Counted from the first letter of the stretch, positions 1 through 8,641 are shown. The stretch is DNA of 56,370 nucleotides from Deltaproteobacteria bacterium HGW-Deltaproteobacteria-15 (GCA_002840535.1 PHBH01000046.1:1-56370); one strand, 5' to 3'. Notes: generated from the letters alone by a model not told the origin. Numbers and translations: made by a program.

Positions 1-121
1 CCGAATTTCAAAGAGCCTTATTTGCGGCATCGCTCAGCCGCAAATTCTTGCTTTACTTTTACCGGAACAACTACAGGGTTTTCTGAGGCGGTCAAAGGAC
101 ATTTTGATGAGTTGAGAATAG

Positions 122-2077
122 ATGGGCATTGCAGCTGACATCATCATTCTGATTGTTGCAGCGTTTTTCAGCGGCCTGCTGATGCAGCGGCTCGGACAAC
201 CATTGATCCTGGGCTATATACTCATAGGTGTTATTCTGGGCCCGCACACGGGCGGTGTCACGGTTGCGAACATCCACAGTATCGAACTGCTGGCAGAGAT
301 CGGGGTGGCGCTTCTTCTCTTCGCACTGGGTCTTGAGTTCAATCTCAAAGATCTCAGACCGGTGAGGAAGATCGCCATTATTGGGACACCCATTCAAATC
401 ATCCTGACTACCGGTCTTGGGTTCGGCATCGGCTATGGGTTAGGATGGGACGCGAAATCCTCACTCTGGCTGGGCGCACTCATTTCCCTCTCCAGCACCA
501 TGGTCATTCTCAAGACGCTAATGAACCAGGGGTGGCTCGGAACACTTTCGAGCAGGGTGATGATCGGAATGCTCATCGTTCAGGACCTCGCAGTGATTCC
601 CCTGATGGTCATCCTCCCGCAGTTGAACAACCCTGCCGTCGGCCTTCCTCTGCTCGCGTATGCAACACTGAAGGCGGCCGTTTTCATCGCTGCGATGATC
701 GTCCTGGGCACCAGACTGTTGCCCGGCATCATGTCCCATATCGCCAAGCTCGGCTCCAGAGAACTCTTTCTGCTCGCAATCACCGCCATCGGGCTGGGAG
801 TCGGGTATGTCACATACCTGGTGGGTCTTTCGTTTGCCTTCGGAGCTTTCGTAGCGGGTGTGGTGCTGAGCGAATCGGATTACGGCCATCAGGCTCTGAG
901 CGACATTATCCCGGTAAGAGATCTTTTCGGGCTTTTGTTTTTCACCTCGGTGGGAATGCTTCTGGACCCTGCCTACCTGTTTGAGCATCTCGGGCAGGTG
1001 ATTCTCCTGGTTCTGGCCATAGGGATCGGAAAGGGTGTCATTTTCATGTTCCTCGCGCACGTGTTCAAATACGGCAATGTTGTTCCCCTTGCCTTAGCCC
1101 TCGGGATGTTCCAGATAGGGGAGTTTTCCTTTGTTCTCGCGAGAACAGGTGTCTCGACCGGATCGATAGGGAACGACGTCTATTCTCTTGTTTTGACGGT
1201 GGCGGTTCTGACAATGCTCCTGACGCCTCTCATCTCCGGACAAACCGCCAGGCTCTACGCACTGAGAAAACGTTGGTTCCGTCAGGAGCCGCTCGAGACC
1301 GTGAACCTTCCTGAAACCGGCTTGCGGAACCATGTGGTCATAGCGGGCTGCGGTCGCGTCGGTTTTCAGATAGCGCAGGTTTTGAAACGACTAAATCAGC
1401 AGTTCGTAGTCGTCGATCTCGATCAGCGCAGGGTCGAGCAAGCCAAGACGGCGGGAATGCCGGTCATTTACGGCGACGCGAGTCAGGAGATCGTTCTTGA
1501 CGCAGCCGAAATCCGTTTTGGGTGTTTACTCGTCGTAACCACACCGGGAATCGTGGTGGCGCGATCCATCGTCGTTCATGCAAAACGCCTCAACAACAAG
1601 ATCGACGTCGTTGCGAGGATACCGGGCCCGGACTCTATTGAAGTATTCAAGGAGCTGAATGTCACGGAGCTGGTCCTGCCCGAGTTCGAGGCCGGTCTCG
1701 AGATGACCCGACAAGCTCTTATGCATCTGCGCATCCCCTTGCCGCAGATCCAACAGTACACGGGATCCCTTCGGCAGGAGCTTTTTGCGTCAACATTCCA
1801 TTCCCACAACGACTACAAGACCCTCACCCAACTAAGAGTTGCCGAACGGCAATTCGATCTTCAGTGGGTCGTGATCGAGCAGGGAAGTCCGCTCATCACC
1901 CAATCGATCGGCGAGGCTCAGATACGTAAGATAACCGGAGCCTCGGTGGTCGGGGTAATCCGGAATGAAAAGCTTGAGCCCAATCCCGACGCCGGCTTCC
2001 GGTTTCAGTTAAACGACCTGGTTGCAATCATCGGGACTGATGAAGCCCGCGAGGCTTTTCGAAGGATGTCCCTCTGA
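122..2077 (+). CDS. CPA2-family monovalent cation:proton antiporter with TrkA domains
   Basis: Predicted inner-membrane antiporter exchanging K+ or Na+ for protons. Residues about 1-385 are a series of hydrophobic segments typical of the Na+/H+ exchanger fold. A cytoplasmic TrkA-N (RCK) domain follows at about 404-520 with the Rossmann signature GCGRVG and downstream acidic VVDLD, so it should bind NAD(H). A TrkA-C domain occupies about 570-651. The 651-residue length and domain order match the KefB/YbaL group. It is the first gene in the window and stands alone on the plus strand. The exact ion is not readable from sequence. Confidence 0.93.
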   Translation: MGIAADIIILIVAAFFSGLLMQRLGQPLILGYILIGVILGPHTGGVTVANIHSIELLAEIGVALLLFALGLEFNLKDLRPVRKIAIIGTPIQIILTTGLGFGIGYGLGWDAKSSLWLGALISLSSTMVILKTLMNQGWLGTLSSRVMIGMLIVQDLAVIPLMVILPQLNNPAVGLPLLAYATLKAAVFIAAMIVLGTRLLPGIMSHIAKLGSRELFLLAITAIGLGVGYVTYLVGLSFAFGAFVAGVVLSESDYGHQALSDIIPVRDLFGLLFFTSVGMLLDPAYLFEHLGQVILLVLAIGIGKGVIFMFLAHVFKYGNVVPLALALGMFQIGEFSFVLARTGVSTGSIGNDVYSLVLTVAVLTMLLTPLISGQTARLYALRKRWFRQEPLETVNLPETGLRNHVVIAGCGRVGFQIAQVLKRLNQQFVVVDLDQRRVEQAKTAGMPVIYGDASQEIVLDAAEIRFGCLLVVTTPGIVVARSIVVHAKRLNNKIDVVARIPGPDSIEVFKELNVTELVLPEFEAGLEMTRQALMHLRIPLPQIQQYTGSLRQELFASTFHSHNDYKTLTQLRVAERQFDLQWVVIEQGSPLITQSIGEAQIRKITGASVVGVIRNEKLEPNPDAGFRFQLNDLVAIIGTDEAREAFRRMSL

Positions 2078-2154
2078 GGAGGCTGCTGAGAAGGCGGCCT
2101 TCTCGCAAACACTTAACGACCGGAATGATCGAGATGCGGGCTGCAGAGGAACAA

Positions 2155-2865
2155 ATGGCCAAGGTTCAGGAAATGAAGATGGCGCTTCTGGATGGTTATG
2201 ACCCTGAAGCCATCATCCTGTTCGGCTCCCTGGGCCGCGGCGATGGCGATGAATTCAGTGATGTGGATCTCCTCGTAGTTATTGGAACAGACAAGGATAC
2301 GAAAGCGCTCAGTGAAGAGATGACCCGCCGTCTTGACCCTCTCGCAAGAGACAAGCATGTGATAGTTATAACACCGATGGATTTTTGCCGCCGGAGAGAC
2401 ATACCCGGTACTCTCGTCTTTTCAGTCGTGAATGAAGGTCAGATGCTTTTTGAGAAAGCCGGCTGGCAGATGAATTGTGAGGTCACCGACTCCTATGAGA
2501 GAAGAAAGAGGGAGGTCATCGGGAAGGACTATGTCGGGGAGGCCCACGCTTTTCTGGGCCAGGCTGAATCGTATCTCGATGGAGGCAATCTTTTTCGCTG
2601 CCGGGACTTCGCCAAGTTCGCCGCCGTAAGGGCGCTCAAGGGCATCTTTGTCCACCACGACATCCATCCGCCGAGAGAGTTGGATCTCATTCTCCTGATG
2701 AAAGAGGTGGAATCACTGGAGCCCGAGTTGGCGGAATCTGCCGCATTTCTGCAGGAGTTGAACGGGTACTGCCCTGCCGGAAGCGACACGCCGGAAATGT
2801 TGAAGTGCCGACGGCTGCTGGAAAGTTTGGCGGTGTTTGTGAAGGGGATCGCCGACAGAATTTGA
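2155..2865 (+). CDS. MNT nucleotidyltransferase fused to HEPN domain
   Basis: The N-terminal minimal nucleotidyltransferase domain carries GSLGRG followed by SDVDLLVV, the metal-binding and nucleotide-binding signature of the pol-beta fold. The C-terminal half is a helical HEPN-type domain (repeats of charged helices, with RALKGIFVHH). MNT and HEPN are usually two adjacent toxin-antitoxin genes; here they are one chain. The start at 2155 is chosen because AGAGGA precedes it at good spacing; an upstream ATG at 2125 has a poor ribosome binding site. It could act as a self-contained regulator or adenylyl/nucleotidyl transferase; its target is unknown. Confidence 0.75.
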   Translation: MAKVQEMKMALLDGYDPEAIILFGSLGRGDGDEFSDVDLLVVIGTDKDTKALSEEMTRRLDPLARDKHVIVITPMDFCRRRDIPGTLVFSVVNEGQMLFEKAGWQMNCEVTDSYERRKREVIGKDYVGEAHAFLGQAESYLDGGNLFRCRDFAKFAAVRALKGIFVHHDIHPPRELDLILLMKEVESLEPELAESAAFLQELNGYCPAGSDTPEMLKCRRLLESLAVFVKGIADRI

Positions 2866-2875
2866 AAAAACCTTT

Positions 2876-3142
2876 TGGAATAATGGAGTGGTGGAATATT
2901 GACGTTTCCGTAAAAAGTCCCATACTCGTCACTCCCGCGAAGGCGGGAGTCTATGACTCCTTGAAATTCCTGGATTCCCGTTTTCACGGGAATGACAAAA
3001 CAGAGCGGTTTCTCGACTTTTTACGAGACCATCAATATCGGGGGTCAAAGATTGAAGCCAAATCTTTCGCTACGATATCTCCCTGTCTTTGGTTGTTCCC
3101 CTATATTCCATTATTCCATCATTCCATTATTCCATTATTCCG
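2876..3142. repeat. Small repeat element with inverted ends and two hairpins
   Basis: The segment opens with GGAATAATGGAG and closes with copies of the inverse word TCCATTATTCC, which form a four-unit 9-nt tandem repeat at about 3106-3142. Inside are two short palindromes of the dispersed extragenic type, CTCCCGCGAAGGCGGGAG (2932-2949) and TTCCCGTTTTCACGGGAA (2975-2992). No coding sequence is convincing. This looks like a non-autonomous repeat (REP or MITE-like); its boundaries are an inference from the inverted ends. Confidence 0.45.
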
Positions 3143-3910
3143 GCACTCACACCGCGCCAGGAATGACTCTATCTTCGATGTCAAGTCCATGAAGTCGACT
3201 CTCCTCTCCATCTCCTCGTTCTTCTTCCCCGCCTCCGAATAGGATGGGCCGAAACGCAGATCGATGCTTATCCCCTTTTTGCTGCAATACCGATCCAAAG
3301 ACCATTTGGTCATGCTTCCGATGAGGAACGCACCCGCTTTAGCCCCCCATTCGAAATGAGGTCCGTCCCCTCCGCTGTCGCCCATCAATATGATCTTCCG
3401 GGGATGAATGCCAAGGCTACGCATAACGGCTTCCGTATTCCTTGGCTTGTCCTGGATCTCCAATAGATCGTAGAAGGCAGGATCTGTTTCCATGGCGGGA
3501 TAACGGATCATCGGGTTGGCCGAAATGACCGGCACCTTCGGCAAGAACCCCTTCGCTGCGGCCCGCTGGAAGTATCCCTGCATGCCGGTTGTGTTGATCA
3601 TGAAAAGGATTTGTTTCGTCTCGCACCACTCTATGAGATCCGGCACTCCCTGATAAGTCTCGAAACAATCCTCCAGATAAGCGTCCATATCATCTTGTGT
3701 GATTGGACCGGGAAGGATCGCGCTGATCCTGTTGGTCGCTTCGGAAAGGGTGATCTCATTGGCCGTGTATTTCTTGAATATGTTGGATAATTCCGTTTTC
3801 AGGCTGGGATAGGCGAAAAAGATGAAGTCAAAAGGACCGCACGGGGCAAGACATTCGTTCCAGTCAGAAGAGCACATTGCACGATATTTTCGGTGCTTCA
3901 TTTTCATAGG
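3119..3910 (-). CDS. HAD-like hydrolase family protein
   Basis: The C-terminal part contains MGDSGGDGPHFEWGAKAGA, resembling HAD motif IV (GDxxxD) that holds Mg2+ in phosphatases. The N-terminal motif I is unusual: SSDWNE, with Asn where the second Asp (DxD) is expected, so phosphatase activity is doubtful. Start chosen at 3910 (MPMKMK) after AGAGAG; a longer reading to 3952 lacks a site. The C-terminus runs into the repeat patch at 3106-3142, so the last residues (ECRNNGIME) may derive from repeat sequence. Substrate unknown. Confidence 0.6.
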   Translation of the reverse strand, partial: PMKMKHRKYRAMCSSDWNECLAPCGPFDFIFFAYPSLKTELSNIFKKYTANEITLSEATNRISAILPGPITQDDMDAYLEDCFETYQGVPDLIEWCETKQILFMINTTGMQGYFQRAAAKGFLPKVPVISANPMIRYPAMETDPAFYDLLEIQDKPRNTEAVMRSLGIHPRKIILMGDSGGDGPHFEWGAKAGAFLIGSMTKWSLDRYCSKKGISIDLRFGPSYSEAGKKNEEMERRVDFMDLTSKIESFLARCECRNNGIME

Positions 3911-4095
3911 CATTTCTCTCTGTCCGTGCACCCGGCTCCACAAGGAAAGCAAGGGCTCTTTCCAGCTGCGTAAATCTCCTTGGAATACCGGAACTCCCGG
4001 ATGTCACGACTCCCATACCGGCAAGTCGGACAGTAAATAACGCCGGAGGCGAAGGGCAGTCAAGGGATTTCAGGTGGCGCGACTTGCGTGGTTAT

Positions 4096-4125
4096 TTGAC
4101 TTGAGATTTCTTATTGACGTATGAT
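4096..4125 (+). promoter_or_regulatory. Candidate sigma-70 promoter
   Basis: TTGACT and TATGAT hexamers separated by 18 bp. It would give a leader of roughly 350 nt in front of the cyclic-nucleotide-domain gene at 4480. Supported only by motif match. Confidence 0.4.
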
Positions 4126-4359
4126 GTCTGTGTAACGTTTTGAACCGAATTCACTTGACCAATCTGCTTGATTTTCTCATGAGTCTGAATACCGGCCCTC
4201 TTCACCTGTGGTAGAAGTTTCTGCAAGAGAACTGCGTAGGTCAACTTCCCTGAATTCAGCTGAAACCGAACTTCAACATAACAAGATCAGTTCCCCACAA
4301 ACAAAGAGCTGTCATTCATAGATGCAGGATTCACCTGAAGGAACACCGGATCTCCGTTT

Positions 4360-4401
4360 GAAGGAATCCCAATGAAAGTCTACTGAGTTTGGGATTCCTT
4401 C
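4360..4401 (+). other. 13-bp perfect hairpin in leader of the Crp-like gene
   Basis: The left arm at 4360-4372 (GAAGGAATCCCAA) pairs perfectly with the right arm at 4389-4401, leaving a 16-nt loop. There is no U-tract, so it is not a standard terminator. It lies 80 nt before the start codon at 4480, between the candidate promoter and the gene. Confidence 0.6.
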
Positions 4402-4437
4402 CCTGGCAGAAATCGGGCAGATGAGCGCCCATTGAGG

Positions 4438-4461
4438 CTTGATTTGCTCCGGCAAATCAAG
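4438..4461 (+). other. UCCG-tetraloop hairpin just before the ribosome binding site
   Basis: CTTGATTTGC and GCAAATCAAG form a 10-bp stem closed by a C(UCCG)G tetraloop, one of the most stable known loop types. It ends about 9 nt upstream of the AAGGCAGGG ribosome binding site, so it could influence translation or message stability. Confidence 0.65.
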
Positions 4462-4479
4462 AGAAAGGCAGGGATTGAT

Positions 4480-4977
4480 ATGTATTTCCATCAATCCGAC
4501 ATTTTGCAGGGGCTGGAGAAGGATTTCCTGAAGAAATTCATGGAAATCACCAAGAGGGAAACCTTCAAGTCAGGACATGCCTTGTATAAGGAAGGGGATC
4601 GGGCAGACCATTTTTTCATTTTGCTGAACGGACGGGTCAGGATCAGCATCGGCGAAACAGGGCATGTGGTCTACACCGTAGACCGAGCGGGTGAATTCTT
4701 CGGTTGGTCCAGTCTTGTGGGGCGCAATAAGTATGCAGCATCCGCCGAGTGCATAGAGACAGCCATGCTTCTCCGAATCGATGTCGGAGAACTTAACAGG
4801 CTGCTGGAAAAAGATGCGCAAGCAGGACTGACCCTTTACAGGAATCTTTCAGCATCTCTGGGAAATCGATTGCTTCAGACATACAGATTGATTCCGGGTA
4901 TGGGTCTGACGGATATTTCACGTTCCTATGGCACCGGTCAATTGCAGGAATCCGATGTGAACGCTTCGCTTATCTAA
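4480..4977 (+). CDS. Cyclic-nucleotide-binding-domain protein lacking a DNA-binding domain
   Basis: Residues about 10-125 match the Crp/Fnr beta-roll (GHALYKEGDRADHFFILLNGRVRI, then GEFFGWSSLVG, a phosphate-binding-cassette-like segment). The chain ends at 165 residues with no helix-turn-helix, whereas Crp/Fnr regulators have about 220. It is therefore more likely a ligand-sensing partner than a transcription factor. The start at 4480 follows AAGGCAGGG; an earlier in-frame start would run through a hairpin. A strong hairpin follows the gene. Confidence 0.82.
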   Translation: MYFHQSDILQGLEKDFLKKFMEITKRETFKSGHALYKEGDRADHFFILLNGRVRISIGETGHVVYTVDRAGEFFGWSSLVGRNKYAASAECIETAMLLRIDVGELNRLLEKDAQAGLTLYRNLSASLGNRLLQTYRLIPGMGLTDISRSYGTGQLQESDVNASLI

Positions 4978-4998
4978 AAGTCGACGAATAGCGTATCT

Positions 4999-5029
4999 GT
5001 GGCAGGGCCCGCCAAGACCCTGCCACTTT
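4999..5029 (+). terminator. Intrinsic-type terminator hairpin
   Basis: GTGGCAGGG (4999-5007) pairs with CCCTGCCAC (5018-5026), followed by a short TTTA. It sits 22 nt after the stop of the cyclic-nucleotide-domain gene and separates it from the thioredoxin reductase gene. The U-tract is short. Confidence 0.65.
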
Positions 5030-5165
5030 AACTGAAACACGCCTATCTTCCCGCCTGACCTTCCCCCTTGCGGCTCCTTTCATCAGCACTGACATAACCT
5101 CCATTTTGTGCTTAAATGGGAGCGAAGTCTGACCGAGTTCTGAAAGTGGGAAGGAGGAGTCATAA

Positions 5166-6146
5166 ATGCAGGAAGAGGGAATATACGACCTGATTATTGT
5201 GGGAGGAGGGCCTGCCGGACTCAGCGCAGGAATCTATGCTTTGAGAGCGACACTCAAGACCGTGCTGGTCGAAAAGGGACTTCACGGCGGACAAGTTGCC
5301 ATGACCGACTCTGTAGAGAACTACCCGGGATTTGAAAACGTCAGCGGCATGGAACTTTGCGACAAGTTTCTGAATCATGCCAAGTCCTACGGTCTTGAAA
5401 TGATCCAGCAGGAGGTCGCAGCCGTTGAACCGGGCATCGATTACCATACCGTAAGACTGTCCGACGGCAAAGCCCTGCACTCTCATGCCGTGATCCTCGC
5501 AACCGGAGGCTATCACCGGAAGCTGAATGCCCCTGGAGAGGAAGAGCACGGCGGCAAAGGGGTTTCCTACTGCGCCACGTGCGACGGCTTCTTCTACAGG
5601 GACAAAACCGTGGTCGTGGTGGGCGGCGGGGACACGGCTGCTGAAGAATCTCTTTATCTGGCCAAGATTGCGGAAAAGGTCTATCTCGTACACCGGCGCG
5701 ACGAGCTGCGTGCAAGCAGAATTCTGCAGCAAAGGGTCTTGTCCGAGTGCAAGATCGAGGTTCTCTGGAATACGGTCGTCACAGCCATAAAAGCAGATGC
5801 GCAGGGGGTGAACTCCATTGGCTTGAAAAACGTCCGCACCGGCGAGGAGAGGGAGCTTCCAGCCTATGGCATTTTCATATTTGTCGGTTTTGTTCCGAAC
5901 AATCAGCTGGTACCGGCCGGCGTAAAGATGAACGCCGAAGGTTACGTCCTCTCCGACGAGAAATGTGAGACCAGCATTCCCGGCATCTTTGTTGTCGGCG
6001 ACCTCAGGGAGAAGTATGCCAAGCAGATCGTGCTTGCCGCCGCGGACGGATGTACAGCCGCCCTGGCTGCGGCCCATTATGTTGAAAGCAGAAAGGGGGC
6101 GGAAGTTTGCGAGGTCCCTCAATCCGCCACGGATAAGGTCGCCTGA
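5166..6146 (+). CDS. trxB: Thioredoxin reductase (FAD/NAD(P)H flavoprotein)
   Basis: Transfers electrons from NAD(P)H through FAD to a redox-active disulfide and on to a thiol protein in the cytoplasm. It shows the FAD fold IVGGGPAGLSAG at the N-terminus, the active-site CATC at residues 136-139, the pyridine-nucleotide site VVGGGDTAAEES, and the C-terminal FAD-contacting VVGDL. Length 326 is usual. A strong GGAAGGAGG lies upstream. The DsrE-type selenoprotein gene starts 88 nt downstream on the same strand, so the pair may be co-transcribed and this reductase could serve that protein. The natural partner may be something other than thioredoxin. Confidence 0.93.
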   Translation: MQEEGIYDLIIVGGGPAGLSAGIYALRATLKTVLVEKGLHGGQVAMTDSVENYPGFENVSGMELCDKFLNHAKSYGLEMIQQEVAAVEPGIDYHTVRLSDGKALHSHAVILATGGYHRKLNAPGEEEHGGKGVSYCATCDGFFYRDKTVVVVGGGDTAAEESLYLAKIAEKVYLVHRRDELRASRILQQRVLSECKIEVLWNTVVTAIKADAQGVNSIGLKNVRTGEERELPAYGIFIFVGFVPNNQLVPAGVKMNAEGYVLSDEKCETSIPGIFVVGDLREKYAKQIVLAAADGCTAALAAAHYVESRKGAEVCEVPQSATDKVA

Positions 6147-6234
6147 TCGTGTCTCATAAAGAACTTGTGATTTCATTTCACCCCGGATCAGTCCAACCCT
6201 TCCGGGTGCTGCGCTGGATATCAGGAGATGCGCG

Positions 6235-6546
6235 ATGAAGGTCCTGTTCATTATCAATACCGATGACGGTGAAACTGTCTACAATGCCATGAGACTGGCA
6301 AATGTGGGCGTGGAAAAGGGAGACGAGGTGAGCGTGTTCATGCTTGGCAAAGGAGTGCTCTTTGAAACCAGAGGAAACGATCAGTTCGATGTCATGGGGC
6401 AGGTCGGCAAATTTCAAGGGGACTTCTATGTCTGAGGGGTATGCATGAAATCCCACGGTCTGGAGGGATCAAGCAGCTGCCCCATTGCCTGGATGGACGA
6501 TCTTTATGAACTTGTGAGGGAAGCGGACAAGGTGCTCACTTTCTGA
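6235..6546 (+). CDS. DsrE-family selenoprotein (in-frame UGA read as selenocysteine)
   Basis: Small cytoplasmic sulfur-transfer or redox protein of the DsrE/F fold. The frame runs from 6235 to a TGA at 6433-6435, then continues without change to the true stop at 6544-6546, giving 103 residues. Sequence after the TGA is typical DsrE C-terminus (SCPIAWMDDLYELVREADKV). The TGA falls exactly where relatives carry the first Cys of a CxxC, giving U-G-V-C. A hairpin with a GGTCTG loop lies 15-34 nt after the TGA, as in bacterial SECIS elements. DsrE-like selenoproteins are a known group. Downstream of trxB. The alternative, a nonsense-mutated gene, is less likely given the conserved tail and hairpin. 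Confidence 0.82.
6450..6469 (+). other. SECIS-like hairpin
   Basis: ATCCC (6450-6454) pairs with GGGAT (6465-6469); after one A-A mismatch a C-G pair closes the loop GGTCTG, whose GGTCT core also occurs in the apical loop of the E. coli fdhF SECIS. The loop starts 22 nt after the TGA, within the accepted range for SelB-dependent recoding. SelA/B/C/D genes are not in the window. Confidence 0.75.
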
Positions 6547-6612
6547 GGTCCGAAGACCCTTTTCATCCAGATTCACCGGGAATTCCCTTCGCCTCCCCGG
6601 GGCATGGATCCA

Positions 6613-7893
6613 TCATGTGCTCGCTTCAACCATCCTGCCGACGTGGTCCAGAGAGTTCAGGGCTTTCTCAATCTGATGAAACGAGGTCGATTCAGCATCC
6701 GGCATATACCTGCCCCATGCCGTTTTCTTCATGACGAGAGACTTCAGCCGGCCTGCCCAGGAATCTCCATTGATGAGATTGACACCAACCAGAACATCCT
6801 CTTCAAAAACGAGGAAGTGGAGGATGGGCCGATCGGGGTCGCTGCCGGAGATCAGCCGGATGTTTCGGCCACTGCGGTTGAGGTCGCCGATCTGTATGAA
6901 GGTTTTCTCGAAAAGAGGACTGACGTGCTGGGATATGGTTCCGGGATATGACGCTTTTCCACCCGCCATGTTCAGCCCGGCTGTTCTGCCCTGATAGCAC
7001 CCGTTGGCCCACAGGCCGAGCCATTCGCTCTTCCCGGTGAGGAAGTTCGCTCCCTGGCTTACGTCTCCTGCCGCATAGAGATCTTCTGCCGAGGTCTCCA
7101 TCCGCTCGTTCACCAGAATCGCTTTATCCATGGAGACCTGTTCCGGATCGATGAAATCGACATTGGGCCTGATCCCGGCGCAGACCGCGATCCAATCGGC
7201 TCTTTCAAAAACTCGGTTCGGTAGAAAGCAGCTTACGCCGTCGTGATCGGCTTCGAGCCCTTCGATGCTGCACCCGAGACGCACCTCCATCCCTTTTTCA
7301 CGGAAATACTTCTCCAGCATGGCTGCAGCCAGAGGATGAGCGCTGTGCGGAAGTATCTGTTCAGCCACATCGATCAACACCACGCCCACATTTCGCTGTC
7401 GCAGGATCTCGGCTACCTTGACCCCGACAAGCGAACCGCCCAGCACCACCACCCTTTTGGCCGAACCGATCGCCTTTTCCATGATCCGCGCCTGAGCTGC
7501 AGTGCGAAGGGTGAAAACAGCCGGTGCATCCCTGAGTCCCGGAACGGGAGGCACAACAGGCCTGGCGCCGGTGGCGACCAGACAGCGGTCATATTGGAGC
7601 TTTCCATTTCCGGCAAGGAAAACGGTTTTGTTCTTCGCGTCAAGAGACTCGACCCTGGCATTCCAGTGGCATATTGCCTCACATTTGCAGTATATCTCTT
7701 CTCCGAAGGGGAAGCACCGATGCCATGGGATCTTCCCTTTCAAGTAATAGGGTGAGAGCATCGGATTGAAGGCGGGGCCGTTTGCATCAGACACCAGGTG
7801 AATGGGGCCGGAGTGACCAAAAGACCTCGCAGCAATCATGGCGTGCATTGCCGCCCCTCCGTTACCGAGGATGACGAGATTCGCGGATTTCAT
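6613..7893 (-). CDS. NAD(P)/FAD-dependent oxidoreductase, NirB-like
   Basis: Flavoprotein of the pyridine-nucleotide disulfide oxidoreductase class II type. N-terminal FAD-binding LGNGGAAMHA, central NAD(P)-binding VVVLGGSLVGVKVAE, and second FAD motif DLYAAGDVSQG are in the expected order over 426 residues. It has no CxxC, so it is probably an NAD(P)H:ferredoxin/rubredoxin-type electron transfer enzyme rather than a disulfide reductase. Its start coincides with the stop region of the upstream 4Fe-4S protein (7893), so the two are translationally coupled and likely form one electron-transfer complex under the sigma-54 promoter at 8482. Confidence 0.88.
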   Translation of the reverse strand: MKSANLVILGNGGAAMHAMIAARSFGHSGPIHLVSDANGPAFNPMLSPYYLKGKIPWHRCFPFGEEIYCKCEAICHWNARVESLDAKNKTVFLAGNGKLQYDRCLVATGARPVVPPVPGLRDAPAVFTLRTAAQARIMEKAIGSAKRVVVLGGSLVGVKVAEILRQRNVGVVLIDVAEQILPHSAHPLAAAMLEKYFREKGMEVRLGCSIEGLEADHDGVSCFLPNRVFERADWIAVCAGIRPNVDFIDPEQVSMDKAILVNERMETSAEDLYAAGDVSQGANFLTGKSEWLGLWANGCYQGRTAGLNMAGGKASYPGTISQHVSPLFEKTFIQIGDLNRSGRNIRLISGSDPDRPILHFLVFEEDVLVGVNLINGDSWAGRLKSLVMKKTAWGRYMPDAESTSFHQIEKALNSLDHVGRMVEAST

Positions 7894-8411
7894 TATATCC
7901 CCTTTGAAAACGGAGTCAGGAACTTCAGAGAAGCACGTTCGGCCTTCCTCCTGTCCAGTTCCTCAAGAGTGCCGAATCCGAGTGCCCTGGTCGTGCAGAC
8001 CCGCACGCAGGCCGGCTCCAACCCATGCTCCACGCGGGATTGACAGAAATCGCACTTGTTCATCTTGCCGTCATCCTGAAACTGCGGGACACCGAAATCG
8101 CAAGCCAATGCGCAACTGTGACATCCCACGCACAGGTCCCGGTCGAATTGCACGATGCCGTTCCCTGAGCTTTTGCTCAAAGCGCCCGTTGGGCAGACCA
8201 TCACACAGGGTGCATCCCCGCAATGCTGGCAGGCCATGGAGAGGAACAGCAACCGCACCTCAGGATACTCCCCCCGCTCAAAGCATGTCACACGGCGGAA
8301 GGACGGACCGTGCTCCGGCATATCGTTCTGGTCCATACAAGCCACCACGCAAGCCATGCAGCCGCTGCAGCGGGAAGCATCGAAAGAAAATCCAAATTGC
8401 CCTTTCAACAT
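7893..8411 (-). CDS. Four-cluster 4Fe-4S ferredoxin subunit (HycB/DmsB-like)
   Basis: Electron-transfer subunit with four cysteine clusters: CSGCMACVVAC, CQHCGDAPCVMVCP, CVGCHSCALAC and CDFCQSRVEHGLEPAC. This arrangement is typical of the iron-sulfur subunit of molybdopterin oxidoreductases and hydrogenases, but the partner here is the downstream flavoprotein. Start at 8411 (MLKGQ) follows GAGGGTGG; a longer reading begins at 8450. The promoter and paired upstream elements at 8482-8641 point to control by the sigma-54 activator of this region. Related ferredoxin remains lie upstream at 8893-9243. Confidence 0.88.
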   Translation of the reverse strand: MLKGQFGFSFDASRCSGCMACVVACMDQNDMPEHGPSFRRVTCFERGEYPEVRLLFLSMACQHCGDAPCVMVCPTGALSKSSGNGIVQFDRDLCVGCHSCALACDFGVPQFQDDGKMNKCDFCQSRVEHGLEPACVRVCTTRALGFGTLEELDRRKAERASLKFLTPFSKGI

Positions 8412-8481
8412 TCGAGTTCCACCCTCTTCCCTATTCAAACCCGCCATCATGGTTCATCGCTTCCGCGTCTCTCTGGGAAGA

Positions 8482-8497
8482 GCATCAAGCGTGCCAT
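8482..8497 (-). promoter_or_regulatory. Sigma-54 promoter for the ferredoxin-flavoprotein pair
   Basis: On the minus strand TGGCACGCTTGATGC, with GG and GC exactly 10 bp apart as required for -24/-12 elements. The -12 box is ATGC rather than TTGC, so it is the weakest of the set. It lies about 70 bp before the start at 8411 and about 100-145 bp below paired palindromes. Confidence 0.65.
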
Positions 8498-8594
8498 AAT
8501 GACAACTCGGTGCCGGTGTGGCTAATAATCTCATTGTATCGGCATCTTATCTGTGCGGACAACCGAGAGAGACTCCCCAGGACGGTTGAATGTG

Positions 8595-8641
8595 TTGCTT
8601 ATCTGCAAGGCATTTTTCTGAGAGGAGTTGCAGAGATGCAA
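8595..8641. promoter_or_regulatory. Paired activator sites TTGC(A/T)-N4-TGCAA
   Basis: Sites TTGCTTATCTGCAA (8595-8608) and TTGCAGAGATGCAA (8628-8641), 33 bp apart. Same motif and spacing occur at three other sigma-54 promoters in the window, including that of the activator gene. Confidence 0.75.

Noticed and set aside
3106..3142. CRISPR-like tandem repeat
   Set aside because: Only four short 9-nt units with no spacers; simple sequence repeat.
4925..4946. TGGCACCGGTCAATTGC as sigma-54 promoter on the plus strand
   Set aside because: GG to GC distance is 12 bp rather than 10 and it lies inside the cyclic-nucleotide-domain gene.
6235..6435. A 66-residue DsrE protein ending at TGA 6433
   Set aside because: The same frame continues into the conserved DsrE C-terminus and a SECIS-like hairpin, so recoding is the better reading.
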